DNA of 64,000 bases from the NCBI GenBank assembly GCA_029260755.1, contig JAJDCQ010000159.1, forward strand, positions 62,001 through 126,000, given 5' to 3'. The position numbers were made by a program, and so were the translations under genes. The notes under the pieces are model-generated. The model had not been told where the DNA came from. It saw only the letters and a list, made by a program, of their open reading frames with translations, and did not search any database. The DNA is from Planctomycetota bacterium. GTDB taxonomy: Bacteria; Planctomycetota; J058; JAJDCQ01. The number at the start of each line of letters is the position of its first letter. Within the stretch, counting starts at the first letter, position 1. Below are positions 1 through 7,027 of this stretch, piece after piece.

Positions 1-50
1 TCCTCGATCGCACCGTCGACCGCGCGCGCTTCTTCGGCAGCGGCGCCCAT
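1..50 (-). CDS. N-terminus of a gene running off the left edge
   Basis: An ATG at 48-50 on the minus strand opens a frame that stays open to the window edge (MGAAAEEARAVDGAIE). A G-rich stretch (GGGGG) lies a few bases upstream and could be its ribosome binding site. The start lies 47 bases after the stop of the next minus-strand gene, so the two may be co-transcribed. With only 16 codons visible, no function can be assigned and the call is weak. Confidence 0.35.
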   Translation of the reverse strand, partial: MGAAAEEARAVDGAIE

Positions 51-97
51 TCAACCCCCGTCGAAGCCGGCGGGCAAGTCGGCGGGCGTGGCCTCGA

Positions 98-1525
98 TCA
101 GTCGAGGACGACGCCGCGGCCGCTGTCGGTCCGCGGCGGCCCGACGTCGCCCGAGACGCTCGGCAGGTCCTTCTTGCCGCTCAGATCGAGGAGAAGGGTC
201 GCCGTCTCCGCGTCGAGATCGACGAACGGGTCGTCCTCCGGCGGCGGGAACGCCTCGAGCCCCTCGGCGGCGAGCCGGGCCTGCGCGATCGCGCTCACGA
301 GCGGCTCGATGCCGCGGGTCACCTCGGCCAGGAGCGCCTTCGCCCGCGCCAGGTTCTTCCGCGGGTGCATCTCGTTGCCCCCGAGCCCGAGCGCGAACCG
401 CGCGGGCACGGCCGAGTGCACGTTGAGGACGGGCGCGTGACCGCGGTGGACCATCGCCGCGAGCTCGACCGGACCGACGTCGTCGACCGGCGCGCAGACC
501 GCGTCGCCCGCGTCGCCCCAGCGGACGACCACCCCGTCGGTGAGCGTCTTCACGATCGCCGGCGCGAGCGCCCTGGGCGCCCGGCGGGCGATCATCCCGG
601 TGACGACCCACAGCCACCGCTCGGAGAACGCCGGGTTGCCGGCGACGGCCGGCGCGATCCGGCAGTCGGCGTCGGTCCGCCAGAGGACGCGTCCGCGCAC
701 GTCGACCGTCGCGACGAAGCGCCAGGGCTCGCCACCGAGCTCGACCCGGACGCTCGCCCACTGGCCGTCATCGCTCGCCCGCACCAGCCGCGAGGTCGTC
801 GGCACGGTGCCGGCGCGGGCGCCCTCGAACGCCTCCGCGCCGACGAACACCCGTTCGATCGCGGCGGCGCCCGGCTCGCCGTGGAGCTGAACGACGACGT
901 CGTTCGTCGCGTCGAAGACGCGCTCGAACGGCGCCGGGGCGAGCTGCACCCGCGGCTCGACGGGCCAGCCGCTCATCGCGGCCTCCTCGGCCTTCTCGAT
1001 GAACGTCGACCGCGCCTCGCCAACGTCGCGCGGGCTCTCGAGCGTGAACGACTCGAGGAGCGCGTCGAAGAGCTGGCTCGTCGGGTACGGGCCCCGGTAG
1101 CGGACCGTCGAGACCTTCGCCCAGCCCAGCAGCATCGCGACCCAGTTGAGGATCGCCGTGCCGCCGCCGGCCGGCAGCGAGCTCGGTCGCTCCAGCGGCG
1201 GGATGACCTCGGGCTTGCTCCAGTCGATCGCGCCGCCGGAGGTGAGGAGGTGCTCGACGTTCTGGGCGTCGAGCATGCCGATCCGGAACGCCTCGCCGAA
1301 GACGGGGTGATCGAGATCCTCGGGCCGCACGTCGAGCCAGGCCTCGCGGCGCGCCGGCGGGATCCGGACCCGCGCCTCGCTCAGCTTCCCGTCGTCGGTC
1401 CACTCCGCCTCGACGACCGGGACGCCGTTGGGGTCCCGCACCACGATCGGGTGCGGCGGCGCGCCCGCGAACAGGACGGTCGATCCGTGCGCGAGGCGCT
1501 CCTCCCTGAAGTGACCGGTAGGCAC
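98..1525 (-). CDS. Hypothetical protein, 475 aa
   Basis: I do not recognise this protein. It starts with GTG at 1525, with GGGGAG about nine bases upstream. It has no signal peptide or membrane segment and looks like a soluble cytoplasmic protein. Its N-terminal 100 residues read like beta-rich sequence with a phrase resembling an RHS/YD-style strand (VVRDPNGVPVVEAEW). The middle is mixed alpha/beta and the last 60 residues are acidic and probably disordered. Codon use matches the neighbours. It may be co-transcribed with the partial gene at the left edge. A 300-bp CTAG-class repeat separates it from the next gene upstream, so its promoter would have to lie in or beside that repeat. Confidence 0.75.
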   Translation of the reverse strand: MPTGHFREERLAHGSTVLFAGAPPHPIVVRDPNGVPVVEAEWTDDGKLSEARVRIPPARREAWLDVRPEDLDHPVFGEAFRIGMLDAQNVEHLLTSGGAIDWSKPEVIPPLERPSSLPAGGGTAILNWVAMLLGWAKVSTVRYRGPYPTSQLFDALLESFTLESPRDVGEARSTFIEKAEEAAMSGWPVEPRVQLAPAPFERVFDATNDVVVQLHGEPGAAAIERVFVGAEAFEGARAGTVPTTSRLVRASDDGQWASVRVELGGEPWRFVATVDVRGRVLWRTDADCRIAPAVAGNPAFSERWLWVVTGMIARRAPRALAPAIVKTLTDGVVVRWGDAGDAVCAPVDDVGPVELAAMVHRGHAPVLNVHSAVPARFALGLGGNEMHPRKNLARAKALLAEVTRGIEPLVSAIAQARLAAEGLEAFPPPEDDPFVDLDAETATLLLDLSGKKDLPSVSGDVGPPRTDSGRGVVLD

Positions 1526-1606
1526 GAGCTGACGCTCCCCGGGGGCCGTGTTGGCCCCTCAGACTACACCGTCGCCGCGATCGGGCGAAAGCGTCGGGAA
1601 GACCGT

Positions 1607-1905
1607 GGCCTATCGAGTCGCTCAGGTCGATGAAGAGATGGAACCACGGAGGCACGGAGGCACGGAGCAGCTTCGGATGACGCCACGTCGCGGACCGATC
1701 CCGCCGTTCCTTCTCCTGGTTCCCGTCGCCCCGCGTGACCGAGGCCGAGAGGGAGCCACCCCTGGAGCCGGTCGGCTCGTGCGAGCCGGGATACGGCGCA
1801 CGCAGTCGCTCCTCGGTGTCTCCGTGCCTCCGTGGTGACATCTGCTCGCCGAGGGCGAGCCCATCGGATCTGAGCGAAGTCGGCAGCCCCTGCCCGCGGG
1901 CTAGT
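1607..1905. repeat. CTAG-class inverted-repeat element, copy 1
   Basis: This fills the 375-bp gap between two minus-strand genes. Near 1631 the arm reads GAACCACGGAGGCACGGAGG. Near 1825-1850 the opposite arm reads as its reverse complement and is followed by a short hairpin word (CTCGCCCTCGGCGAG). The right end is CTAG at 1901-1904, which contains the TAG stop of the next gene. The interior (about 1680-1810) is clearly homologous to copy 2 at 19460-19769, so this is a full-length copy with a decayed left end (GGCCTATCGAGTCGCTCAGG). The short frames that can be read through it are repeat translations, not genes. Confidence 0.85.
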
Positions 1906-3124
1906 CCGGCGACGGGACGCCGGGGTCGCGTCGCTCGGGCTCGGCCGACTTCGGCACGTAGCCCTCGTCGCGGAGTCGCTTCTCGAGCTTCTCCTCGGCG
2001 TCGGCGCGACGCTTCGCGTCCTTCAGGATCCGGATCTGGGCGTCGATCTCGATGACCTTGCCCCGGATCGCCTCGAGGTCGCCCTCAATGGAGGCCTCCT
2101 TCGCCTTCACCTCGTCGAGGGCGACGCCCGCGGCCTCGACGGCCGCGGTCCGCTCGGCGACCACCTGAGGGCCGCGCGCCTTGAACTCGGCCAGCTCGTT
2201 CAGATCGTCCTGCGCCTGACGGAGCGCGTTCCTGGCGAGGCGGAAGTCGTTGTCGGCGGAGATGGCGATGAGGCGCGCCTCCTCGATCCGACTGAGCCGG
2301 ATCGCGCGCGAGGTCTCGTCCTCGTTCGGCGGCGGGATCGTCGCCTCGGCGATGCGGAGGAAGTTCGCCGCGTCGATCGCCCGCCGCTCCGCGACGCGCA
2401 CGTCGGTCTGGAGCCCGGGGATCTGCGCCTTGATCTGCTCGATCAGGTCGTCGGCCGTCGCGATCTTCTGCTCGGCGTCGGCGAGGCGGCGCTCGGCCTT
2501 GCGCAGCGCGCTCTCGGCTTCGCTCACCTCCTCGGGGAGGCGACGCTTCCGCCGGACGAGGACCGTCTCCTCCTTCTTGAGGTCGCGCTTGACCGCGTTC
2601 GCGTCCATGAGGTCGGCCTCCGCGGGGGAGACCCATCGGCCCGCGCGGCGGAGGTAGCCGATCAGCGGATAGAACTCGTCGGGCGGGAGCCAGCGACCGT
2701 CGGGGAGCTCGTGGTAGTCGAGATCGTCGAGGGCGGCGCGCGCCTTCCGGTGAGCGGGCTTGAGCTTCACCGCCTCGACGAGCAGCTCGGCGGCCTCCTC
2801 GATGAGCCGCTTGTCGATGCAGAAGCGGGCGAGCTCCACGCGCCCATCGGCGTCCTTCGCGTCGAGGTTGCGGCGGCGCAGGCCGTACTCGGCGCGCGGG
2901 AGGACGCGCCGCTCGACCGAGAGGATGTCCTTGCGCTCGAGGGTGAGCGTGCCGAGCTTCATCTTGATGGTGACGGTCTCCGCCGTCTCCGCGACGATCT
3001 CGCCCTCGATCTTGCGCGAGTCCTTGGTCGTGATCACGTCGGCCGAGGCTGCGATCGGGGACGTCGCGAACGCGACGAGGACGAGGAGCAGCGTTACGGC
3101 GAGGGGGGCTCGGTGCGGTCGCAT
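1901..3124 (-). CDS. Secreted coiled-coil protein with a beta-rich N-terminal module
   Basis: The protein is 407 aa and starts with ATG at 3124. Residues 1-28 are a signal peptide (LLLVLVAFATSPIAASA), so it is exported. Residues 29-75 (DVITTKDSRKIEGEIVAETAETV) resemble the short beta-barrel module that begins many planctomycete secreted proteins. Residues 95-130 look like a TPR-type helical pair. Residues 175-390 are a long, highly charged coiled coil with repeated EAESALRKAERRLADAEQK-like heptads. A role as an envelope scaffold or spacer is inference only. The TAG stop lies inside the CTAG end of the repeat at 1607-1905. A good promoter is visible at 3193-3220. Confidence 0.8.
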   Translation of the reverse strand: MRPHRAPLAVTLLLVLVAFATSPIAASADVITTKDSRKIEGEIVAETAETVTIKMKLGTLTLERKDILSVERRVLPRAEYGLRRRNLDAKDADGRVELARFCIDKRLIEEAAELLVEAVKLKPAHRKARAALDDLDYHELPDGRWLPPDEFYPLIGYLRRAGRWVSPAEADLMDANAVKRDLKKEETVLVRRKRRLPEEVSEAESALRKAERRLADAEQKIATADDLIEQIKAQIPGLQTDVRVAERRAIDAANFLRIAEATIPPPNEDETSRAIRLSRIEEARLIAISADNDFRLARNALRQAQDDLNELAEFKARGPQVVAERTAAVEAAGVALDEVKAKEASIEGDLEAIRGKVIEIDAQIRILKDAKRRADAEEKLEKRLRDEGYVPKSAEPERRDPGVPSPD

Positions 3125-3192
3125 GGCGAAGGCGTCTCCCGTGGGTCGCGCGGCGTCTCGGAAATCTCGACGAGCGGGACGGTTGCAGATCG

Positions 3193-3220
3193 ATTATCCC
3201 GCTCGGGATCCCTTCATCAA
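3193..3220 (-). promoter_or_regulatory. Promoter for the coiled-coil gene
   Basis: On the minus strand TTGATG (3215-3220) and GATAAT (3193-3198) are separated by 16 bases, a close match to the sigma-70 consensus. Transcription would start near 3186, about 60 bases before the ATG at 3124. The rest of the 3125-3451 gap shows nothing recognisable apart from an alternative reading frame discussed under the next gene. Confidence 0.6.
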
Positions 3221-3451
3221 GACACGTCCCCGAACGGTCTCCCGTTCCGGAGACGACCCCGGGCCCGGTCGTATTCATTAGCCACCCAAAGCGTTGCGAC
3301 GACGCCCGGCGGCCGTCGATGGCGCGACGCGCTACACGATCTCCGACCCACGCCCAACGCCCGAAGATCCCCTGCGTAAAGACAATGACGGGGGGAGCCG
3401 CGCCGACCGACGGCGCCGCGCCGCCGAGACGGGTGGGGAGCTCGACCGCAG

Positions 3452-3829
3452 ATGCCCCGGCAACCGAGGAAGGGTCCGACGCGCCCGCGCCCGGCGCGGA
3501 CGCGTCCGCCGCGGCGACGTCCTGGCTCGGCGGGCGCGCCCACGGGCGTGGCCGCCGGCGTCGGTGAGCTTCCCCGTCACCTCGCCCGTCTCCGCTCGCT
3601 CGAGGACATCCCCGGCGTCGGCGAGCGCATGCTCGAGAACTTCGCGGTCATCGGCGTCGAGAGCCCCTCGGACCTCGTCGGGCGCGACGCGACCGAGCTG
3701 CGCGCGGCGATCGGCCGCGTCCGGGGGCAGCCGCCGACCGACGCCCTCCTCTTCGTCCTGCGGAAGATCACCCACTGGGTCGCCACCGGCGAGGACGTCG
3801 ACCTCAGCCGCTTCATGCCGCCCGCGTGA
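3452..3829 (+). CDS. Helix-hairpin-helix protein of the Cdd1 (pathogenicity locus) type
   Basis: The last 80 residues carry a helix-hairpin-helix signature (DIPGVGERMLENFAVIGV). It is followed by SPSDLVGRDATELRAAIG and a hydrophobic helix with a conserved-looking LRKITHWVATGE end. This matches the small Cdd1-like family, whose role is unknown but whose HhH motif suggests DNA contact. The start is uncertain. ATG at 3452 gives 125 aa with an Arg/Pro-rich head. GTG at 3548 gives 93 aa beginning just before the domain. Another frame from ATG 3385 reads as a normal disordered Ala/Asp/Pro head and runs into this one, so a frameshift is possible. The purD -35 box begins just downstream. Confidence 0.65.
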   Translation: MPRQPRKGPTRPRPARTRPPRRRPGSAGAPTGVAAGVGELPRHLARLRSLEDIPGVGERMLENFAVIGVESPSDLVGRDATELRAAIGRVRGQPPTDALLFVLRKITHWVATGEDVDLSRFMPPA

Positions 3830-3833
3830 TCGC

Positions 3834-3862
3834 TTGACGGGCTCCCGGGCCGACCCCACAAT
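3834..3862 (+). promoter_or_regulatory. Promoter for purD
   Basis: TTGACG (3834-3839) and CACAAT (3857-3862) are spaced by 17 bases, directly after the upstream stop codon. The start of transcription would be near 3869, giving a leader of about 30 bases to the TTG start at 3898. Confidence 0.6.
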
Positions 3863-3897
3863 CCGCCGCTCGCAACGTCGTCGAGAGGAGCCACCGG

Positions 3898-5169
3898 TTG
3901 AAGATCCTCGTCGTGGGCGGCGGCGGCCGCGAGCATGCGCTGTGCGCCCGGCTCGCCGCGTCGCCGAAGGTGAAGGAGGTTCTCTGCGCCCCCGGCAACG
4001 CCGGGATCGGCAAGGTGGCCCGTCGGGTGGACGTCTCCGCCAGCCAGGTGGGCGGCCTCGTCCAGCTCGCCGCAGCCGAGCACGTCGACCTCGTCGTCGT
4101 AGGACCCGAGGAGCCCCTCGTCCGTGGCCTCGCCGACGACCTCACCCGCGCCGGGATCCCGGTCTTCGGACCGGGCAAGCGCGCGGCGCAGCTCGAGGGG
4201 AGCAAGGCGTTCGCGAAGAAGCTCATGCGGCGCCACAACATCCCGACGGCCGAGTTCAAGATCTTCGAGCAGGCCCACGCGGCGCGCGACTACCTCGAGA
4301 ACGCCGAGGCGCCGCTCGTCGTGAAGTGCGACGGCCTCGCCGCCGGCAAGGGCGTCCGCGTCTGCGCGACGATCGAGGAGGCGCAGCAGGCCGTCACCGA
4401 CTTCATGGACGAGAAGATCTTCGGCGACGCCGGCGACACGATCGTCGTCGAGGAGTGCCTCCGCGGCGAGGAGCTCTCGGTCCTCGTGGTGACCGACGGG
4501 CGCACCCTCGTCGTCCTCGAGAGCGCCCGCGACCACAAGCGCCTCGGCGACGGCGACGCCGGCCCGAACACCGGCGGCATGGGCGCGTTCTCGCCCTCGC
4601 CGCGGGTCGACGCGAAGCTGCTGAAGAAGGTCGAGCACAAGGTGCTTCTGCCGCTGGTCCACGCGATGAACTCCGAGGGGCATCCGTTCCGCGGCGTCCT
4701 CTACGCCGGGCTCATGCTCACGCCGGGCGGCCCCAAGGTGCTCGAGTTCAACGTCCGCTTCGGCGACCCCGAGACGCAGGCCGTCCTGCCCCGCCTGCAG
4801 TCGGACCTCGCCGAGCTCCTCCTGGCCGCGGCCAAGGGAGGCCTCGACAGCGTGCGCGTCCGCTGGGACCCGCGCCCTTGCCTCTGCGTCGTCCTGGCGT
4901 CGGAGGGCTACCCGGAGAAGCCGATCAAGGGTCGGGTGATCACCGGGCTCGACGCCGCCGCGGCCATGCCGGACGTCTCGGTCTTCCACGCCGGCACCGA
5001 GCGCAGCCCCAACGGCGAGACCATCACGAGCGGGGGGCGGGTGCTCGGCGTGAGCGCGCTCGGCGCCGACCTCGACGCCGCCCGCGAGCGCGCCTACGCG
5101 GCCGTCGACGCGATCCACTTCGAAGGGATGCAGGTGCGGCGCGACATCGGGAAGCCGGCCCGAAGCTGA
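3898..5169 (+). CDS. purD: Phosphoribosylamine-glycine ligase (GARS)
   Basis: This enzyme joins 5-phosphoribosylamine and glycine using ATP to give glycinamide ribonucleotide, the second step of purine synthesis. At 423 aa it is the normal family length. The N-domain opens with KILVVGGGGREHAL and APGNAGIG. The ATP-grasp core holds VVKCDGLAAGKGV (about 141-153), VVEECLRGEELSVL, DHKRLGDGDAGPNTGGMGA and the metal-binding EFNVRFGDPETQ. The C-domain carries GRVLGVSALG. All landmarks are intact, so the enzyme should be active. It starts with TTG at 3898, which the family N-terminus fixes, after a clear promoter. It stands alone, with no other purine genes nearby, and ends convergently against the LysM gene. 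Confidence 0.97.
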   Translation: MKILVVGGGGREHALCARLAASPKVKEVLCAPGNAGIGKVARRVDVSASQVGGLVQLAAAEHVDLVVVGPEEPLVRGLADDLTRAGIPVFGPGKRAAQLEGSKAFAKKLMRRHNIPTAEFKIFEQAHAARDYLENAEAPLVVKCDGLAAGKGVRVCATIEEAQQAVTDFMDEKIFGDAGDTIVVEECLRGEELSVLVVTDGRTLVVLESARDHKRLGDGDAGPNTGGMGAFSPSPRVDAKLLKKVEHKVLLPLVHAMNSEGHPFRGVLYAGLMLTPGGPKVLEFNVRFGDPETQAVLPRLQSDLAELLLAAAKGGLDSVRVRWDPRPCLCVVLASEGYPEKPIKGRVITGLDAAAAMPDVSVFHAGTERSPNGETITSGGRVLGVSALGADLDAARERAYAAVDAIHFEGMQVRRDIGKPARS

Positions 5170-5176
5170 CGATTCC

Positions 5177-5192
5177 CGGCGCCCGCGCGCCG
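5177..5192. terminator. Possible small bidirectional hairpin between convergent genes
   Basis: CGGCGC-CCGC-GCGCCG forms a 6-bp GC stem in the 25-base gap between the purD and LysM stops. There is no T run, so an intrinsic terminator is only a guess. Confidence 0.25.
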
Positions 5193-5194
5193 CG

Positions 5195-5593
5195 CTACTC
5201 GGGCCGGGGCGGAATCCGGATCGTCTGGCCCTCGCGCAGGTCGGTCGCCTTGCGAAGCGTGTCGCCGTTCGCCGCGAGGATCACCTTCCAGTGGCGGCTC
5301 GTGCCATAGAAGCGCTTCGAGATGGCGCCGAGGGTCTCGTTGCGAGCGACGACGTAGCTCCGACTCCCATCGGCGGCCACCGCCTGACTCCCGCCGGCCG
5401 CGACCGATCGGGCATCGCCTCCCGCCCGGGCCGGAGCCGCGACCGCGGCGACGGTCGGCACGTCGGCCGGCGGCAGCTGCACCGCGTCGTGCTCGCCCTG
5501 CCGGGCGCGGGCCAGCTCGGTCTCGATCAAGCGGGCGGTCAGGACGATCAACACCATCAGAACGACGATTCCGGCGCGGGCTGCGGCGCTCAC
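5195..5593 (-). CDS. Membrane-anchored LysM protein
   Basis: The protein is 132 aa and starts with GTG at 5593, seven bases after GGGAGG. Residues 5-22 form one hydrophobic segment (ARAGIVVLMVLIVLTARLI), acting as an uncleaved anchor or signal. A 50-residue Ala-rich linker follows. Residues 80-128 form one LysM domain: YVVARNETLGAISKRFYGTSRHWKVILAAN followed by LREGQTIRIPP. LysM domains bind N-acetylglucosamine polymers, so the protein probably tethers the inner membrane to peptidoglycan. No catalytic domain is attached. Its neighbour across the intergenic region is a divergently transcribed kinase. Confidence 0.88.
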   Translation of the reverse strand: MSAAARAGIVVLMVLIVLTARLIETELARARQGEHDAVQLPPADVPTVAAVAAPARAGGDARSVAAGGSQAVAADGSRSYVVARNETLGAISKRFYGTSRHWKVILAANGDTLRKATDLREGQTIRIPPRPE

Positions 5594-5851
5594 ACGGGTC
5601 CTCCCGTCGGTCGCGGGCTCGGGGCGACCGACCTGTCTCGGATATCGGCTTTCCCGGTCGGCGGCTTCGCGATGACGGACCCCGCCGTTTGGCGAGGGCG
5701 GTAGGGCGACCCGGGTAGCGACGCATCGGGGCTTCCCTGAGCGACGTTCTCTCTTGCGGTTACGATCCGATTTTGGTCACGTTGCACGCTCGGAGTGCTG
5801 CAGATTCCAGCACGACAAGCCGATGCAGCAGGGTGGGGGGAGCGCCGCATC

Positions 5852-6724
5852 GTGGCCGTAGACTTCAGCGTTCCCGGCTACACGATCATCGCGAAGTTTC
5901 GCGAGGGTGGATCGGCCGGGATCTACAAGGCGACCAAGCACCCGTTCAAGGAGACGGTCGCGCTCAAGGTCTTGCTCCCCAAGCACGTCGGCAATCGGCA
6001 GATGACGAAGGCCTTCCTCCTGGAGGCCCAGTTCCTCGAGGACGTCGACCACCCGAACATCATCAAGTTCCACTGTCTCGTCGACGACGCGCCCCGGCCC
6101 ACGATCGAGATGGAGTTCTTCGTCAGCGACCACGTGAAGTGGATCCTGAAGAAGAAGAACGAGGAGGGCGGCTTCCTCGAGATCCCGGAAGGTCTTCGGA
6201 TCATGAGGGACACCGTCGACGCCCTCGGCTATCTCCACGACCTCGGGATCGCCCACCGCGACGTGAAGCCCGAGAACATCCTCATCGGGAAGGGCGGGGA
6301 GGTCCGGCTGATCGACTTCTCGATCGCCGAGAAGTTCAAGCTCGGGTTCTTCGGAAAGCTGTTCGCCGGCAAGCCGAAGGTCTCGGGGACGCTCACCTAC
6401 CTCGCCCCCGAGCAGCTCGCCCAGGAGCGGGCCGACCACCGGGCCGACTTCTACTCGCTCGGCGTCGTCCTCTACGAGGTCCTCACCAACGGGCCGCCGT
6501 TCCGGTCGACGGATCCGACGTCGCTCGCGCGCGCCCACCTCCAGGAGCGACCGATTCCGCCGAAGAAGCACCGCGACGAGATCACCAAGGAGCTCGACGA
6601 GTTCGTCCTCAGGCTCCTGCACAAGAAGCCCGACCGGCGGCCCGACAGCTGCGCCGCGATCCTGCGCGAGCTCGACAAGCACATCGAGGACGCCAAGCGA
6701 ATCGCGAGCTACGAGAAGGACTAG
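5852..6724 (+). CDS. Small soluble serine/threonine kinase with DFS in place of DFG
   Basis: The protein is a 290-aa kinase domain and little else. I place the start at GTG 5852 because GGGGGAG precedes it at normal spacing; an ATG 57 bases upstream lacks one. Visible landmarks are a weak glycine loop (FREGGSAGIY), the ATP lysine (VALK, K39), HRDVKPEN (135-142), DFS at 155-157 instead of DFG, and APE (185-187). The Gly-to-Ser change in the magnesium motif may slow or alter catalysis but keeps the metal-binding Asp. There is no transmembrane segment, so it acts in the cytoplasm. Its last codons GAC-TAG coincide with the left CTAG end of the repeat at 6721-7027. The substrate is unknown. Confidence 0.92.
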   Translation: MAVDFSVPGYTIIAKFREGGSAGIYKATKHPFKETVALKVLLPKHVGNRQMTKAFLLEAQFLEDVDHPNIIKFHCLVDDAPRPTIEMEFFVSDHVKWILKKKNEEGGFLEIPEGLRIMRDTVDALGYLHDLGIAHRDVKPENILIGKGGEVRLIDFSIAEKFKLGFFGKLFAGKPKVSGTLTYLAPEQLAQERADHRADFYSLGVVLYEVLTNGPPFRSTDPTSLARAHLQERPIPPKKHRDEITKELDEFVLRLLHKKPDRRPDSCAAILRELDKHIEDAKRIASYEKD

Positions 6725-7027
6725 CCCGCATATGGGCTATCGACTTCGCTCAGGTCCGATGGGCTCGCCTTCGGCGAGCAGATGTCACCACGGAGGCACG
6801 GAGACACGGAGAATTCAGGGAGGACGCGCCGAGCGGTCGAAGACCCGGATCCCCTCCGAGGCTCCTCCGTGCCTCGGTGCCTCTGTGGTTTCATCCCCTC
6901 GGCGGAGGCGAAGCCAACCAACTCGGGCTGAGCTGGTCGCGCCTTTCCCCGTGTGCCCTCCGTGCCTCCGTGGTGACAACCTGCTCGCCGAAGGCGAGCC
7001 CGATGGCACGTGCACGACCTTGACTAG
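6721..7027. repeat. CTAG-class inverted-repeat element, copy 3
   Basis: The element is bounded by CTAG at 6721-6724 and CTAG at 7024-7027. The left CTAG holds the stop of the kinase, and the right CTAG holds the minus-strand stop of the patatin gene. After the left end come CCCGCATATGGGCTATCGAC and TTCGCTCAGGTC, then the hairpin GCTCGCCTTCGGCGAGC and the arm TGTCACCACGGAGGCACGG. The interior has a second, inverted arm pair (GTGCCTCTGTGGTTTCATCC near 6880 and CCTCCGTGCCTCCGTGGTG near 6960). The interior is therefore rearranged relative to copies 1 and 2, while the ends are kept. Confidence 0.9.

Noticed and set aside
1548..1864. Short frames on both strands encoding RRHGGTE and SVPPW-type peptides
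   Set aside because: They are translations of the class A inverted repeat and recur wherever the repeat occurs (also near 6721, 19460 and 31300).
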